Source of the DNA: Pseudobdellovibrionaceae bacterium
GTDB taxonomy: Bacteria > Bdellovibrionota > Bdellovibrionia > Bdellovibrionales > Bdellovibrionaceae
Assembly: GCA_016719575.1 (NCBI GenBank)
Contig: JADJYV010000006.1
Coordinates: 186,001-250,000 of the forward strand
Direction: 5' to 3'
Length of the DNA stretch: 64,000 nucleotides
The notes beneath the pieces were generated by a model that did no database searches, had not been told where the DNA came from, and saw only the letters and a list, made by a program, of their open reading frames with translations. The position numbers and the translations under genes were made by a program. Of this stretch, positions 25,436-33,920 are shown one piece after another; within the stretch, counting starts at the first letter, position 1, and each line of letters starts with the position of its first letter.

Positions 25436-26020
25436 ATGGATTTAGTTAAATACTCTCGCATCACAATATATTGTCTAGTAGCGATGGTTGCTCTTTCTTC
25501 CTGTGCAAAAAAGAACAATGATTTAAAGGCGCGATTAAATGCAGCAGGCGCAAGAGATATCAATCAGCAAGTGAGTCAGGTCGCAGATGCTGCTGCTGCC
25601 GCTATGAACTTTGATGTTGAATTCGTTAACATAAATGCTCCGGTAGCGAGTGGCAACGGGCTTTCAGTTACAACAAAAATGCGACTCAACACTTCGTATT
25701 ATGAAATTACGACAACACATTCTACCTTTGGTGCCAATTCGCAACCGGCCACGGCGAATCAAACAATAAATGGAGGTAATTTTGCAATTCATGCAGTGTG
25801 CGGAAATGAGTATTGCAATCCTTATTACCTTATTGTGAATATCACAGCCAACGGTCGCCAAGTGAAACAGATGGGTCAGATGAAGTTTTTCTACTACACA
25901 GGTGCCCAATCGCAATATGATGTGTTTTTCTCACGGGGAGAAGGTCAGTTCTTCTCAGTTCCTCAGGCTATTAATGAGCTGAACGTTGGCTCACAGCAAG
26001 TTGCAACTCAAGAGCAATAG
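25436..26020 (+). CDS. Lipoprotein, hypothetical
   Basis: 194-aa predicted lipoprotein: signal peptide with lipobox ALSSC near residue 23, then charged and Ala/Gln-rich sequence (ARDINQQVSQVADAAAAAMN) that may form a helix, then a beta-rich region with a Cys pair (CGNEYC). GGAGG is 7 bp upstream of the ATG, and the gene is followed by a strong terminator, so it is monocistronic. No family recognised. The 250 bp before it holds no convincing gene. Confidence 0.75.
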   Translation: MDLVKYSRITIYCLVAMVALSSCAKKNNDLKARLNAAGARDINQQVSQVADAAAAAMNFDVEFVNINAPVASGNGLSVTTKMRLNTSYYEITTTHSTFGANSQPATANQTINGGNFAIHAVCGNEYCNPYYLIVNITANGRQVKQMGQMKFFYYTGAQSQYDVFFSRGEGQFFSVPQAINELNVGSQQVATQEQ

Positions 26021-26048
26021 CCAGTATAAAAAGAACATCGCAGAGACA

Positions 26049-26082
26049 CCCCCGCTTCAATCGCCAGCGGGGGTTTGTCATT
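26049..26082 (+). terminator. Rho-independent terminator after the lipoprotein gene
   Basis: 7-bp stem CCCCCGC/GCGGGGG with an 11-nt loop, followed by TTTGTCATTTT. Confidence 0.85.
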
Positions 26083-26109
26083 TTCAGAGAGAGCTTGATT
26101 CTCCCTAAA

Positions 26110-26778
26110 ATGCTATCTAGTCTGTTGCCTATGCTTTCACAGATTGTAGATATTTTTTTGCACCTGGATACTTATTTGGCTCAACTTTCTGCGTCCTATG
26201 GTGTCTTGGTTTACCTTATATTATTTCTAATTATTTTTGCTGAGACAGGGTTGATAGTAACTCCTTTTTTGCCTGGCGACTCTTTACTTTTTGCAGCGGG
26301 GGCTCTTGCTAGCATTGAAAGTAGCGGATTAAATATCTGGCTTATGTGGGGACTTCTTATTTCCGCTGCATTTTTGGGGGATAACACAAACTATCATGTC
26401 GGGCGAACGCTGGGGGCTCGCCTTTTTATTCGCGAAAATTCTCTTTTTTTAAATCCGAAATATTTAACTCGAACTCAAGAGTTTTATCGAGAGCATGGGG
26501 CCAAAACGGTCCTGTTTGCTCGTTTTATGCCTATTCTTCGTACGTTTGCTCCCTTCGTTGCCGGAATGGGAAAAATGAACTATCGGAAGTTTATAGTTTT
26601 TAGTTTTGTTGGTTCTGTGGCTTGGATGAGTTGTTTTTTGGGCGCAGGCTTTTATTTCGGCAATCTACCCAGTGTCAAAAATAACTTCCATCTAGTAATA
26701 TTTACAGTTATTGGGGTGTCCTTTTTGCCGGTGCTTGTTTCAGCTCTAAGAGGTTTCTTCAGAGACTTTTCGCGTTAA
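26110..26778 (+). CDS. DedA-family membrane protein
   Basis: Inner-membrane protein of the DedA/YqjA (SNARE-associated) family, about 222 aa with several hydrophobic segments. Conserved motifs are ETGLIVTPFLPGDSLLF (re-entrant loop), GDNTNYHVGR, and FARFMPILRTFAPFVAGMGKM with the functionally important Arg residues. The family is linked to proton-dependent lipid or undecaprenyl-phosphate flipping. The start is uncertain: an upstream TTG (26095), the ATG used here, or an ATG at 26131 that best matches the length of E. coli DedA; none has a clear ribosome site. Confidence 0.88.
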   Translation: MLSSLLPMLSQIVDIFLHLDTYLAQLSASYGVLVYLILFLIIFAETGLIVTPFLPGDSLLFAAGALASIESSGLNIWLMWGLLISAAFLGDNTNYHVGRTLGARLFIRENSLFLNPKYLTRTQEFYREHGAKTVLFARFMPILRTFAPFVAGMGKMNYRKFIVFSFVGSVAWMSCFLGAGFYFGNLPSVKNNFHLVIFTVIGVSFLPVLVSALRGFFRDFSR

Positions 26779-26805
26779 AATTAATTCAATTTCGCGTTAT
26801 TTTTA

Positions 26806-26821
26806 TGGCACAACCCTTGCT
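26806..26821 (+). promoter_or_regulatory. Sigma-54 promoter of the outer-membrane protein gene
   Basis: TGGCACAACCCTTGCT matches the -24/-12 consensus (TGGCAC-N5-TTGC) with the GG and GC 12 bp apart. It lies about 90 bp upstream of the ATG at 26912 and only 27 bp after the DedA stop, so any enhancer-binding site would fall inside dedA. Confidence 0.8.
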
Positions 26822-26911
26822 TTGAAGGCCATGGTCGGGTCATATTGGGACCGGCATAAAATCGGCTTCAGCGTAATAATACCAAGAAGCTTAAAAAGGG
26901 GTTTTTAAAAA

Positions 26912-27820
26912 ATGAACAAACTTATTTTTACTGCAGTTTTTATCATATTTGCAGAATCAACAGTTCAAGCACAAACAGGGGCAACAAGTAACACAGCGGG
27001 TGCTACTACTGCGGCAGCAGCTCAAACAAGTACTACGACGTTAACTCCTGAATCAAAAGAAGCAGGGGGAAAGGCATGGAGCCTATCTTTGGTTTCCCAA
27101 GCAGAGGCTGAAGCTTCTAAGGCAAACTATCAAGGTATTAAATCGTATAACACGACAAACTTTGTTGGTGGGTCTTATAAGTTGAATAAGAATAACAGCG
27201 TTGGGATTCGCCAATATTTTTCTTTTAATAAGGATGGCGAAAACGACAAAACAACAACAACGATGATGGATCCTGCTGTTACTTATACACGAAGTGGTAT
27301 CAACGGAGTGTTCGGAACGGAGCCATTGACTGCCATGTTCTATTACTTTATTCCGACAGCTCAAACTTCGTATGATGTTAGATCAAATGGTGGCATAAGG
27401 ATGGATCTAGAGCTTCCTTGGACTCTGAATCCGAAATGGTCTGTTTCTTATTTCTTAAGCCCAAGGCAAAGTTTTATTCCGAATGGATCTATGATTGTCG
27501 AGGGTGAAGAAAAGCAGATTTTCTCTAAGACAAGCCTTGTTCACTATGCGGGACTCTATTATTCTTTTAGCGATTTCATCCAAGCTTATTCAACTGCTGG
27601 TTTTTCTCATCGATGGAAAACTTCAGATTTATCAGCGAATGAACGAAATGCGATATTAGCAGCAGGGGTCAACTTCGCTCTTCTCGGAGGGAAAATCATG
27701 CTGACACCTGTACTTTCTGTGGAATCAAAACAAATTGCAAACGGAACCGCTGTGGCTGCAGAACAAATCATTCAAGAAAAGAATATTTCTTACACCCTTA
27801 CGAGCGCCTTTGTTTTCTAA
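26912..27820 (+). CDS. Predicted outer-membrane beta-barrel protein
   Basis: 302 aa. A signal peptide (residues 1-20, ending VQA) is followed by a low-complexity T/A/Q linker (about residues 21-45) and then alternating-hydrophobicity strands with many aromatic ends (NSVGIRQYFSF, MFYYFIPTAQTSY, HYAGLYYSFSDF). The protein ends in Phe (TSAFVF), as expected for BAM-inserted barrels. It is monocistronic between a sigma-54 promoter and a terminator. Function unknown; the controlled promoter suggests condition- or life-cycle-dependent expression. Confidence 0.75.
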   Translation: MNKLIFTAVFIIFAESTVQAQTGATSNTAGATTAAAAQTSTTTLTPESKEAGGKAWSLSLVSQAEAEASKANYQGIKSYNTTNFVGGSYKLNKNNSVGIRQYFSFNKDGENDKTTTTMMDPAVTYTRSGINGVFGTEPLTAMFYYFIPTAQTSYDVRSNGGIRMDLELPWTLNPKWSVSYFLSPRQSFIPNGSMIVEGEEKQIFSKTSLVHYAGLYYSFSDFIQAYSTAGFSHRWKTSDLSANERNAILAAGVNFALLGGKIMLTPVLSVESKQIANGTAVAAEQIIQEKNISYTLTSAFVF

Positions 27821-27853
27821 ATTTTGAATTTAAGAGAGTTTTCTTTCAAAGAG

Positions 27854-27880
27854 GGAGCCAAATGGCTCCTTCTTTGTTTT
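27854..27880 (+). terminator. Terminator after the outer-membrane protein gene
   Basis: 7-bp stem GGAGCCA/TGGCTCC with a 2-nt loop, followed by TTCTTTGTTTT on the plus strand. It lies between convergent genes and may partly serve the minus-strand CNB gene too. Confidence 0.75.
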
Positions 27881-29024
27881 AAGCAGCAGCAGCGATTTTG
27901 TGACCACATTCGCCGCAAAACTTCTGGCCTTCGGTGTAAGTAGCACTGCAAGTTGGACAGGTCGGGCCTGAGGCCGCTTTTTTTACGGTCTTTTTTTCTG
28001 GTTCGTTCGGGTCCACAAAGCCTTTTTCGTTCCACTTGTCTATTTCACGGATAATACGCCAGTTTTTAAAGAATCCCGAAAACTCTTTAAGTTCGAATTG
28101 TAATTGAACTTCACTATTTGAATTGGTTTTTCTTTTTGCAAAAAGGCCTTTGTTCTCTAAACGAGTGAGGGTGTCCGGTGTAAAATTGATACCCAACTCA
28201 TTTTTAAAATATTCAACAACTTTTGGGAAGTCGAGACTGACCATGCCAAACCTATCTGGCGTGGCCCCTTGAGCTGAAGATAAAAGGCCACCAAGGGTAT
28301 TTACAACAGAATCTTCGACCTTCAAGATTTCGGACTTACCGCCCTTAAAATAATAGTACTGATAGAATTCGAAAAAGCTTTCTATGGCCTCGAGGTCAAA
28401 GAAGTGAACCTTCTGGATCATCTCTGGACCTTCAGGATCGTCAGGGTCCTTGCCCATTTCATACATTGCAAGCTTAAGTTTGACTAATAAATTTGTTGCC
28501 TGTTCCAAACGCTTAAGTGACTCACCGAAAACGCGTTGTGAGTATTGGCGATAAAGCCCCCAGTCAATGACAACACGTCCCTCTTTTTTTTCACCCTTGT
28601 GATTTGTTGTATGAAAAATAGTTCCAAAAACTTTTGAAATTTGTTCTTCAGGGCAGGGGGTCGCGTCTTTTTCAAGCCTTTGCGATCGTACATCCGCCAT
28701 ACTTGTCTTAAGCCGATCAGCAAGACTTCTGATGATTATTTTGTACATCTGCTGTGCAGTCTCAAATTGCTGCTTAAAAGCTTCATTCGGAATTTCTAAA
28801 ACTTTTGTTTCTGTCGTCGCAACAGCTGAGGTTGTAAAGCTATTAAGACCCAATAAAAGTTGTTCACCCAAAATTTGACTTGCTCCAACTTGAAATAAAT
28901 CAACCGTTTTTTTATTTCGTATCAAACACAAATTCACCGCTCCGGATTGAATGAGGAAAACATTTTGGATCTTGTCGCCTTCGCTAAAGAGAAACTCGCC
29001 TTTTTTTATTGTCCTTAATGACAT
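27879..29024 (-). CDS. Cyclic nucleotide-binding-domain protein with C-terminal zinc ribbon
   Basis: 381 aa. The N-terminal ~120 residues form a CNB/Crp-type sensor (KKGEFLFSEGDKIQNVFLIQSGAVNL, then ILGEQLLLG). The middle (about 120-330) is helical and shows no clear Crp HTH. A Lys-rich linker leads to a zinc ribbon at the C-terminus (CPTCSATYTEGQKFCGECGHK). This looks like a signalling or scaffold protein rather than a classical Crp transcription factor. The ligand could be cAMP, c-di-GMP or none. It starts MSLRTIKK and is monocistronic. I know of no experimental function. Confidence 0.8.
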   Translation of the reverse strand: MSLRTIKKGEFLFSEGDKIQNVFLIQSGAVNLCLIRNKKTVDLFQVGASQILGEQLLLGLNSFTTSAVATTETKVLEIPNEAFKQQFETAQQMYKIIIRSLADRLKTSMADVRSQRLEKDATPCPEEQISKVFGTIFHTTNHKGEKKEGRVVIDWGLYRQYSQRVFGESLKRLEQATNLLVKLKLAMYEMGKDPDDPEGPEMIQKVHFFDLEAIESFFEFYQYYYFKGGKSEILKVEDSVVNTLGGLLSSAQGATPDRFGMVSLDFPKVVEYFKNELGINFTPDTLTRLENKGLFAKRKTNSNSEVQLQFELKEFSGFFKNWRIIREIDKWNEKGFVDPNEPEKKTVKKAASGPTCPTCSATYTEGQKFCGECGHKIAAAA

Positions 29025-29102
29025 AATAGAACTCCTGAGGTTGTCAGGATGCTTATCGGAATTTCTGGGAAGACCTAAATCAAACTCAATACGGATTTAT
29101 GT

Positions 29103-29702
29103 CTAGTTTTGACTTGCTCGGGATTCGAGGTAGTGGGCAATCCTATTGCCATTAGGCAGTAACGGGAGCGGATCAATCGGGCCATGGTCTTTGCGAATCT
29201 CAAAGTGAAGATGAACTCCCGTAGCTCGCCCAGTTCGTCCCATGGAGCCTACGATTTGTCCCTGAGAAACTCTTTGTCCTTCCTGCACGAGAATCTTTTC
29301 CATGTGAGCGTAGAGCGTGGCCCAACCTTTACCAGACTCAATCAAAACCATTCTTCCGTAGCCGCGAAACTCTCTCCCAGTATAAATAATTGTGCCCCCT
29401 TGCGCTGCCAAAATTGGAGTATTTTTCTTTGAGGCAAGGTCGATTCCGAGGTGGGGACGTCTTTTGTTTGGAAGATAACCGCGAGTCATGCGAGCATCGT
29501 CAACTGGCCAGTCAAATAAATCTGTCTTGTCTTTAAATTGAATCTTTTTTGCATCGGCGTCCATTTCTTTCACATCAGTAGTTCTGAAGTCAGGAACAGA
29601 CAAAGGCTCCTGAATTATTGAGCGAGACACCGGCGTATGATAGGTCGCGCAGGAACCAAGCGCGAGCAAAGCGAAAAAAATATAAAATAGTCTTGCTGTC
29701 AT
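29103..29702 (-). CDS. M23/LytM peptidase lipoprotein
   Basis: Envelope peptidoglycan endopeptidase or LytM-type activator, 199 aa from the chosen ATG (MTARLFY). A signal peptide has a clear lipobox (ALGSC, Cys near residue 17). The LytM domain (about residues 85-190) has the zinc-site motif HLGIDLA (His-x3-Asp) and the catalytic HLHFE, both intact, so it should be active. Longer in-frame starts at 29723 and 29750 would put extra polar residues before the signal peptide and lack ribosome sites. In a predator it could act on self or prey wall. Confidence 0.87.
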   Translation of the reverse strand: MTARLFYIFFALLALGSCATYHTPVSRSIIQEPLSVPDFRTTDVKEMDADAKKIQFKDKTDLFDWPVDDARMTRGYLPNKRRPHLGIDLASKKNTPILAAQGGTIIYTGREFRGYGRMVLIESGKGWATLYAHMEKILVQEGQRVSQGQIVGSMGRTGRATGVHLHFEIRKDHGPIDPLPLLPNGNRIAHYLESRASQN

Positions 29703-29839
29703 TGTAAAAGGTGACCATTGCATAAAAAAATCATAACCCAGACAGCTCAAGGAGTAAAAAATAATTCAACAAACCATGCCCCTAAGAGTCAAAGATGATG
29801 ATTTTTTAGAACTTTTGACTAGAAAACGAAATCAGAAAG

Positions 29840-31075
29840 CTAGACGTAAATCGGGTGCTTTTTGCAAAGCTCTTTGATTTCTGTTTTGATGCGCACTTTT
29901 AATTCTGCATCCTCTGGATTCTTGAGTACTTGCGCAATCCACTTCGCAATTTGCTTCATGTCAGCAGGACCCATTCCTCGTGTTGTTAAAGCCGGTGTTC
30001 CAATGCGAATACCACTTGTGACAAAAGGAGAGCGTTTTTCATTCGGAACTGTATTTTTATTCACAGTGATACCCGCTTCGTCGAGGGCAGTTTCTGCAAT
30101 TTTGCCGGTGATTTCTCGATCACTAAGGTCTATGAGGAGAAGGTGATTGTCCGTGCCTCCAGTGACCAATCGGAATCCTTGGGAAAGAATTTCTTCGGCA
30201 AGAGATTTAGAATTTAAAACAACATCATTAATATATTTTTTAAAGTTAGGCTTTAAGGCCTCGCCAAAAGCCACGGCTTTTCCGGCGATGACATGTTCTA
30301 ATGGACCACCTTGAATGCCTGGAAAAATTTTTGAATTTATCGTTTTAATATTTTCTTCAGAACAAAGAATCATTCCGCCTCGAGGGCCTCGTAAGGTTTT
30401 GTGGGTCGTGGTGGTGATGTAGTCCGCGTAACCGACGGGAGAAGGGTGGGCTCCTGTAGCCACTAGACCGGCAAAGTGAGCCATGTCGACCATTAACTGA
30501 GCTCCGACTTCGTTTGCAATTTCACGGAACTTTGCAAAATCCAAAACTCGCGGATAAGCACTGTATCCCGCAATTATTAGTTTTGGTTTTACTTCTCTAG
30601 CTGTTTTTAAAATTGAGTCGTAATTAAGACGTTCGGTCGTGGGATCGAGCTTGTATGAGGTGGCATTAAACAAAAGACCGCTGAAGTTAACAGGAGATCC
30701 ATGGGTTAAATGTCCTCCATGCGAAAGATCCATTCCCAAAACGGTGTCGCCAGGTTTCATGCAAGCAAGATAAACACCCATATTGGCCTGTGATCCAGAG
30801 TGAGGCTGCACATTGGCAGCGGCTACGCCAAAAAGTTTTTTTGCTCTTTCGATGGCTTGAGTTTCGACCAAGTCTACATAATGACAGCCACCATAGTATC
30901 TTTTATTTGGATAGCCCTCAGCATACTTGTTTGTTAGACAAGACCCTTGAGCCTCCATCACAGCTTGGGAGGTATAGTTTTCAGAAGCTATCATTTCAAG
31001 GCCATATTCTTGGCGTTCTTTTTCTTGGTTAATTAATTGAAAGATTTCAGGATCCAATTCGGAAAGAAAAGACAT
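29840..31075 (-). CDS. glyA: Serine hydroxymethyltransferase
   Basis: PLP enzyme interconverting serine and glycine with tetrahydrofolate, 411 aa. N-terminal EYGLEMIASENY, then NKYAEGYPNKRYYGG, and the PLP-lysine motif TTTTHKTLRGPRGG near residue 225. The start is the ATG of MSFLSEL, with CGGAGG 4 bp upstream; a longer reading would add 17 unrelated residues. It lies 47 bp after rpiB at the end of the fatty-acid-synthesis gene string. Confidence 0.96.
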   Translation of the reverse strand: MSFLSELDPEIFQLINQEKERQEYGLEMIASENYTSQAVMEAQGSCLTNKYAEGYPNKRYYGGCHYVDLVETQAIERAKKLFGVAAANVQPHSGSQANMGVYLACMKPGDTVLGMDLSHGGHLTHGSPVNFSGLLFNATSYKLDPTTERLNYDSILKTAREVKPKLIIAGYSAYPRVLDFAKFREIANEVGAQLMVDMAHFAGLVATGAHPSPVGYADYITTTTHKTLRGPRGGMILCSEENIKTINSKIFPGIQGGPLEHVIAGKAVAFGEALKPNFKKYINDVVLNSKSLAEEILSQGFRLVTGGTDNHLLLIDLSDREITGKIAETALDEAGITVNKNTVPNEKRSPFVTSGIRIGTPALTTRGMGPADMKQIAKWIAQVLKNPEDAELKVRIKTEIKELCKKHPIYV

Positions 31076-31122
31076 GCGGCCTCCGCAGCGTTTTAAAAAC
31101 CATTTGTATTTAAAGACATCTA

Positions 31123-31578
31123 TCAAAGCTTTGCAACTCTTTGTGAGTGACGACCGCCCTCAAACGCGGAGCTTAAAAATGTCTTGAGAATTTTTTGTGC
31201 CACTTCAGGAGTTACAGCTCTGGCGCCAAGGCAAAGTACATTTGCATTATTGTGTTCACGAGAAAGTTTAGCAACTTCTTCGCTCCAGCAAAGTGCCGCT
31301 CGAATTTGCGGAAAACGATTTGCTTTGATAGCCATTCCTTGCCCCGAACCACAAATTAAAACCCCACAGATTTCAGATTTGAATGCATCTTCGGTTGCGG
31401 GATAAGACTTTGATAATTGTGAAAGCTTCGTTGCAAGCTTTTCTGCGAAATCAGGATAGTCAACCGAGTTTGTGTCTGTAGGACCCAGATCCTCCCAAGG
31501 AAGTTCCGGATTGTTTTTTATAAACTCTTGTTTGAGATTTAAACCGGCATGATCGGAGGCAATTAAAATCTTTTTCAT
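31123..31578 (-). CDS. rpiB: Ribose-5-phosphate isomerase B
   Basis: Isomerase of the pentose phosphate pathway (RpiB/LacAB fold), 151 aa. Motifs: LIASDHAGLNLK at the N-terminus, VLICGSGQGMAIKANR with the catalytic Cys near residue 78, and HNNANVLCLGAR. The ATG follows GAAGGTCTA and shares its A with the TAA that ends the downstream-frame part of fabF (TAATG). This junction exists only if fabF is read across its frameshift. Confidence 0.93.
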   Translation of the reverse strand: MKKILIASDHAGLNLKQEFIKNNPELPWEDLGPTDTNSVDYPDFAEKLATKLSQLSKSYPATEDAFKSEICGVLICGSGQGMAIKANRFPQIRAALCWSEEVAKLSREHNNANVLCLGARAVTPEVAQKILKTFLSSAFEGGRHSQRVAKL

Positions 31579-32842
31579 TAGACCTTCGAGAAAATCATGC
31601 AAGCGTTGGTACCACCAAAGCCAAAGCTGTTGTTCATCACGTTTTGCAACTTACCATGGCGAGCTTCGTTTGGAACATAATCTAAATCGCAATCTTCGCT
31701 CGGATTTTTTAGGTTAATTGTTGGAGGAGCGATTTGCTCTTTAAGGGCTAATATACAAAGGCTCCTTCGATAGCTCCAGCAGCACCCAGAGCGTGACCGG
31801 TCATGCTTTTAGTCGAAGAAACCCAAACTTTTTTAGCATGTTCACCCATGATGCTTTTTACGGCGATAGATTCAAGGCCGTCTCCAACTGGAGTGCTTGT
31901 TCCGTGGGCGTTAACATACTGAATATCTGAAGGACTTAAGCCCGCATCTTGCAAACACATAGTCATTGCCGCTTGGGCGCCCGCGTGCGCAGGTGCTGGT
32001 GAAGTCATGTGATAGGCATCGGCAGAGACACCATAGCCTGTAATTTCGCACAAGATATTGGCCCCGCGCTTCTCAGCATGCTCGAGTGACTCAAGGATCA
32101 TGATTGCTGACCCTTCAGCCAAAACAAAGCCATCACGGTCTTTATCCCAAGGTCGACTTGCTTTTTCTGGATCGTCATTGCGAGTAGAAAGGGCTCTCAT
32201 TGCCGCAAAGCCGCCAATAGCCATAGGACAGACGGTGGACTCTGCTCCGCCCGCAACCATCACATCCATCCACCCATTTCGGATATAATTAACAGCCTCA
32301 CCTAAGGAATGAACTCCTGAGGCACATGCGGAGGTCACTGAATAATTTGGCCCCTTTAGTCCGTGCGCGATACTCACATGGCCAGCTGCCAAATTTGTAA
32401 TAACCATAGGGATAAAGAAGGGACTTATTCTCCCTGGGCCTTTTTCAAGAAAACGGGAGTACTGCTCTTCGATTCCAGGAAGTCCACCCATTCCAACTCC
32501 GATAATACAACCAGCTCTAGGAGCAAGTTCTTCAGTGATTTGAAGATTTGCCATATCCAAAGCCATTTTTGCCGAAGCCAAAGAGTATTGGATAAACAAA
32601 TCCATTTTCTTTACTTCTTTTTTATCGATATAAAGTTCTGGGTTAAACCCCTTGACCTCGCCCGCAAAATTAACATCAAATGCAGAGGCATCGAAACGAG
32701 TGATCTTGGCGATTCCCGAACGGCCTTTTTTTGCGTTCTCCCAGCTTTCCTGAATAGAAAGTCCTAGGGGAGTGACGGCGCCGATACCGGTGACCACCAC
32801 GCGCTTCTGTGCTTTTGCAGGGCGTTCAAATCGAGAGCCCAT
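31578..32842 (-). pseudogene. fabF: 3-oxoacyl-ACP synthase II, one-base frameshift near the 3' end
   Basis: Elongating condensing enzyme of fatty-acid synthesis. From the ATG of MGSRFERP the first frame gives 364 aa with all three catalytic residues: Cys in TSACASG, His in NAHGTSTP, and His in TGHALGAAG. It then stops at 31748 (GAFVY, stop). The -1 frame continues without a gap as ILALKEQIAPPTINL and on to NNSFGFGGTNACMIFSKV, the expected FabF C-terminus, to a TAA at 31578. Adding one T to the TTT at 31757-31759 restores a 421-aa enzyme. Because fabF is normally needed, a sequencing error or very recent mutation is likely. Confidence 0.88.
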
Positions 32843-32847
32843 AAGGA

Positions 32848-33084
32848 CTACGCTTTACCTTTTTTTGTTAGGTAGGAGGCTACGTCTTGAACTGTTTTAA
32901 GCTTTTCTGCATCTTCGTCCGGGATTTCGAGATCGAACTCTTCTTCCATTGCCATAACTAGCTCAACGATATCAAGGCTGTCCGCGCCTAAGTCATCAAT
33001 AAAAGAAGCCTCAGCCTTTACTTTGTCTGGATCTACGCCGAGCTGTTCAACGATGATATCTTTAACCTTTGGGTGAATTTCCAT
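32848..33084 (-). CDS. acpP: Acyl carrier protein
   Basis: 78-aa acidic carrier that holds acyl chains through 4'-phosphopantetheine. The attachment Ser lies in LGADSLDIVEL near residue 37. The start is the ATG of MEIHPKV, with a perfect AGGAGG 6 bp upstream; a 7-residue longer reading covers the ribosome site itself. It sits between fabG and fabF in the fab operon, 5 bp before fabF. Confidence 0.97.
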   Translation of the reverse strand: MEIHPKVKDIIVEQLGVDPDKVKAEASFIDDLGADSLDIVELVMAMEEEFDLEIPDEDAEKLKTVQDVASYLTKKGKA

Positions 33085-33113
33085 TATTTCCTCCTGTAAA
33101 TTCATTTATAAAA

Positions 33114-33857
33114 TTAACTCATGAACATGCCGCCATTAACATTAATGGTATGGCCTGTTATATATTTAGAATCATCACTTAACAAAAACCGCACAGCTTT
33201 AGCAACATCCAAAGCTTCCCCAATAGAATTCATCGGAATTTGCTCAAGAATTTTCTTTTTGGTGTCGTCATTGAGAACATGTGTCATCTCTGTGGCAATA
33301 AAACCTGGAGCTACGCAGTTGACTCTAACATTGCGAGAGGCGATTTCGAGCGCAACAGACTTGCTGAAGGCTTCAGTTCCGGCCTTGGAGGCGGCGTAGT
33401 TTGTCTGTCCAGGGTTTCCGGTTTGTCCAATAACACTGGTGATATTGACGATGGAACCCTTGCGGGCTTTCATCATGATTTTGGTCAAGGCCTTAGTCAT
33501 TAGAAAGGTTCCACGAAGATTCGTGTTAATGACGGCATCAAAATCCTCGGTCTTCATTCGAAGCAAGAGTTGATCCTTGGTAATACCCGCATTGTTGACG
33601 AGGCCATCAACCTCCGCCCACTTCGCGGAAATTTGTTCGATGGCCGAATTAACGCTCTCTTCAGAAGCAACGTCCATTTTCAAAAAGAAGTGACCCGTGC
33701 CAGGCAATGATTTTGCAACCTCTTGAGCTGCCTCTTCGCGCGATGAATAGGTAAAACACACCTGAGCGCCTTCTTCAGCGAGATGCTTCACAATGGCAGA
33801 TCCAATTCCACGACTTCCGCCTGTGACGATTATCTTTTTACCTTGCAGCGACTTCAT
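33114..33857 (-). CDS. fabG: 3-oxoacyl-ACP reductase
   Basis: NADPH-dependent SDR that reduces beta-ketoacyl-ACP, 247 aa. TGGSRGIG near residue 12, NNAG near 87, the active-site Ser in NITSVIG and YAASK near 150, and a C-terminal TINVNGGMFMS. It is located between fabD and acpP, the normal order of bacterial fab clusters. Confidence 0.96.
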   Translation of the reverse strand: MKSLQGKKIIVTGGSRGIGSAIVKHLAEEGAQVCFTYSSREEAAQEVAKSLPGTGHFFLKMDVASEESVNSAIEQISAKWAEVDGLVNNAGITKDQLLLRMKTEDFDAVINTNLRGTFLMTKALTKIMMKARKGSIVNITSVIGQTGNPGQTNYAASKAGTEAFSKSVALEIASRNVRVNCVAPGFIATEMTHVLNDDTKKKILEQIPMNSIGEALDVAKAVRFLLSDDSKYITGHTINVNGGMFMS

Positions 33858-33920
33858 CTCGAATTCCTTGCTTTATATGCCCGCTACTTTGACCGAAAGA
33901 TTTTTAGACTTCAAGGACTT

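Noticed and set aside
25267..25449. 60-codon ORF with a good ribosome site upstream of the lipoprotein at 25436
   Set aside because: The sequence is Trp/Cys-rich with no domain or signal features and overlaps the lipoprotein start; it could be a leader peptide but is more likely chance.
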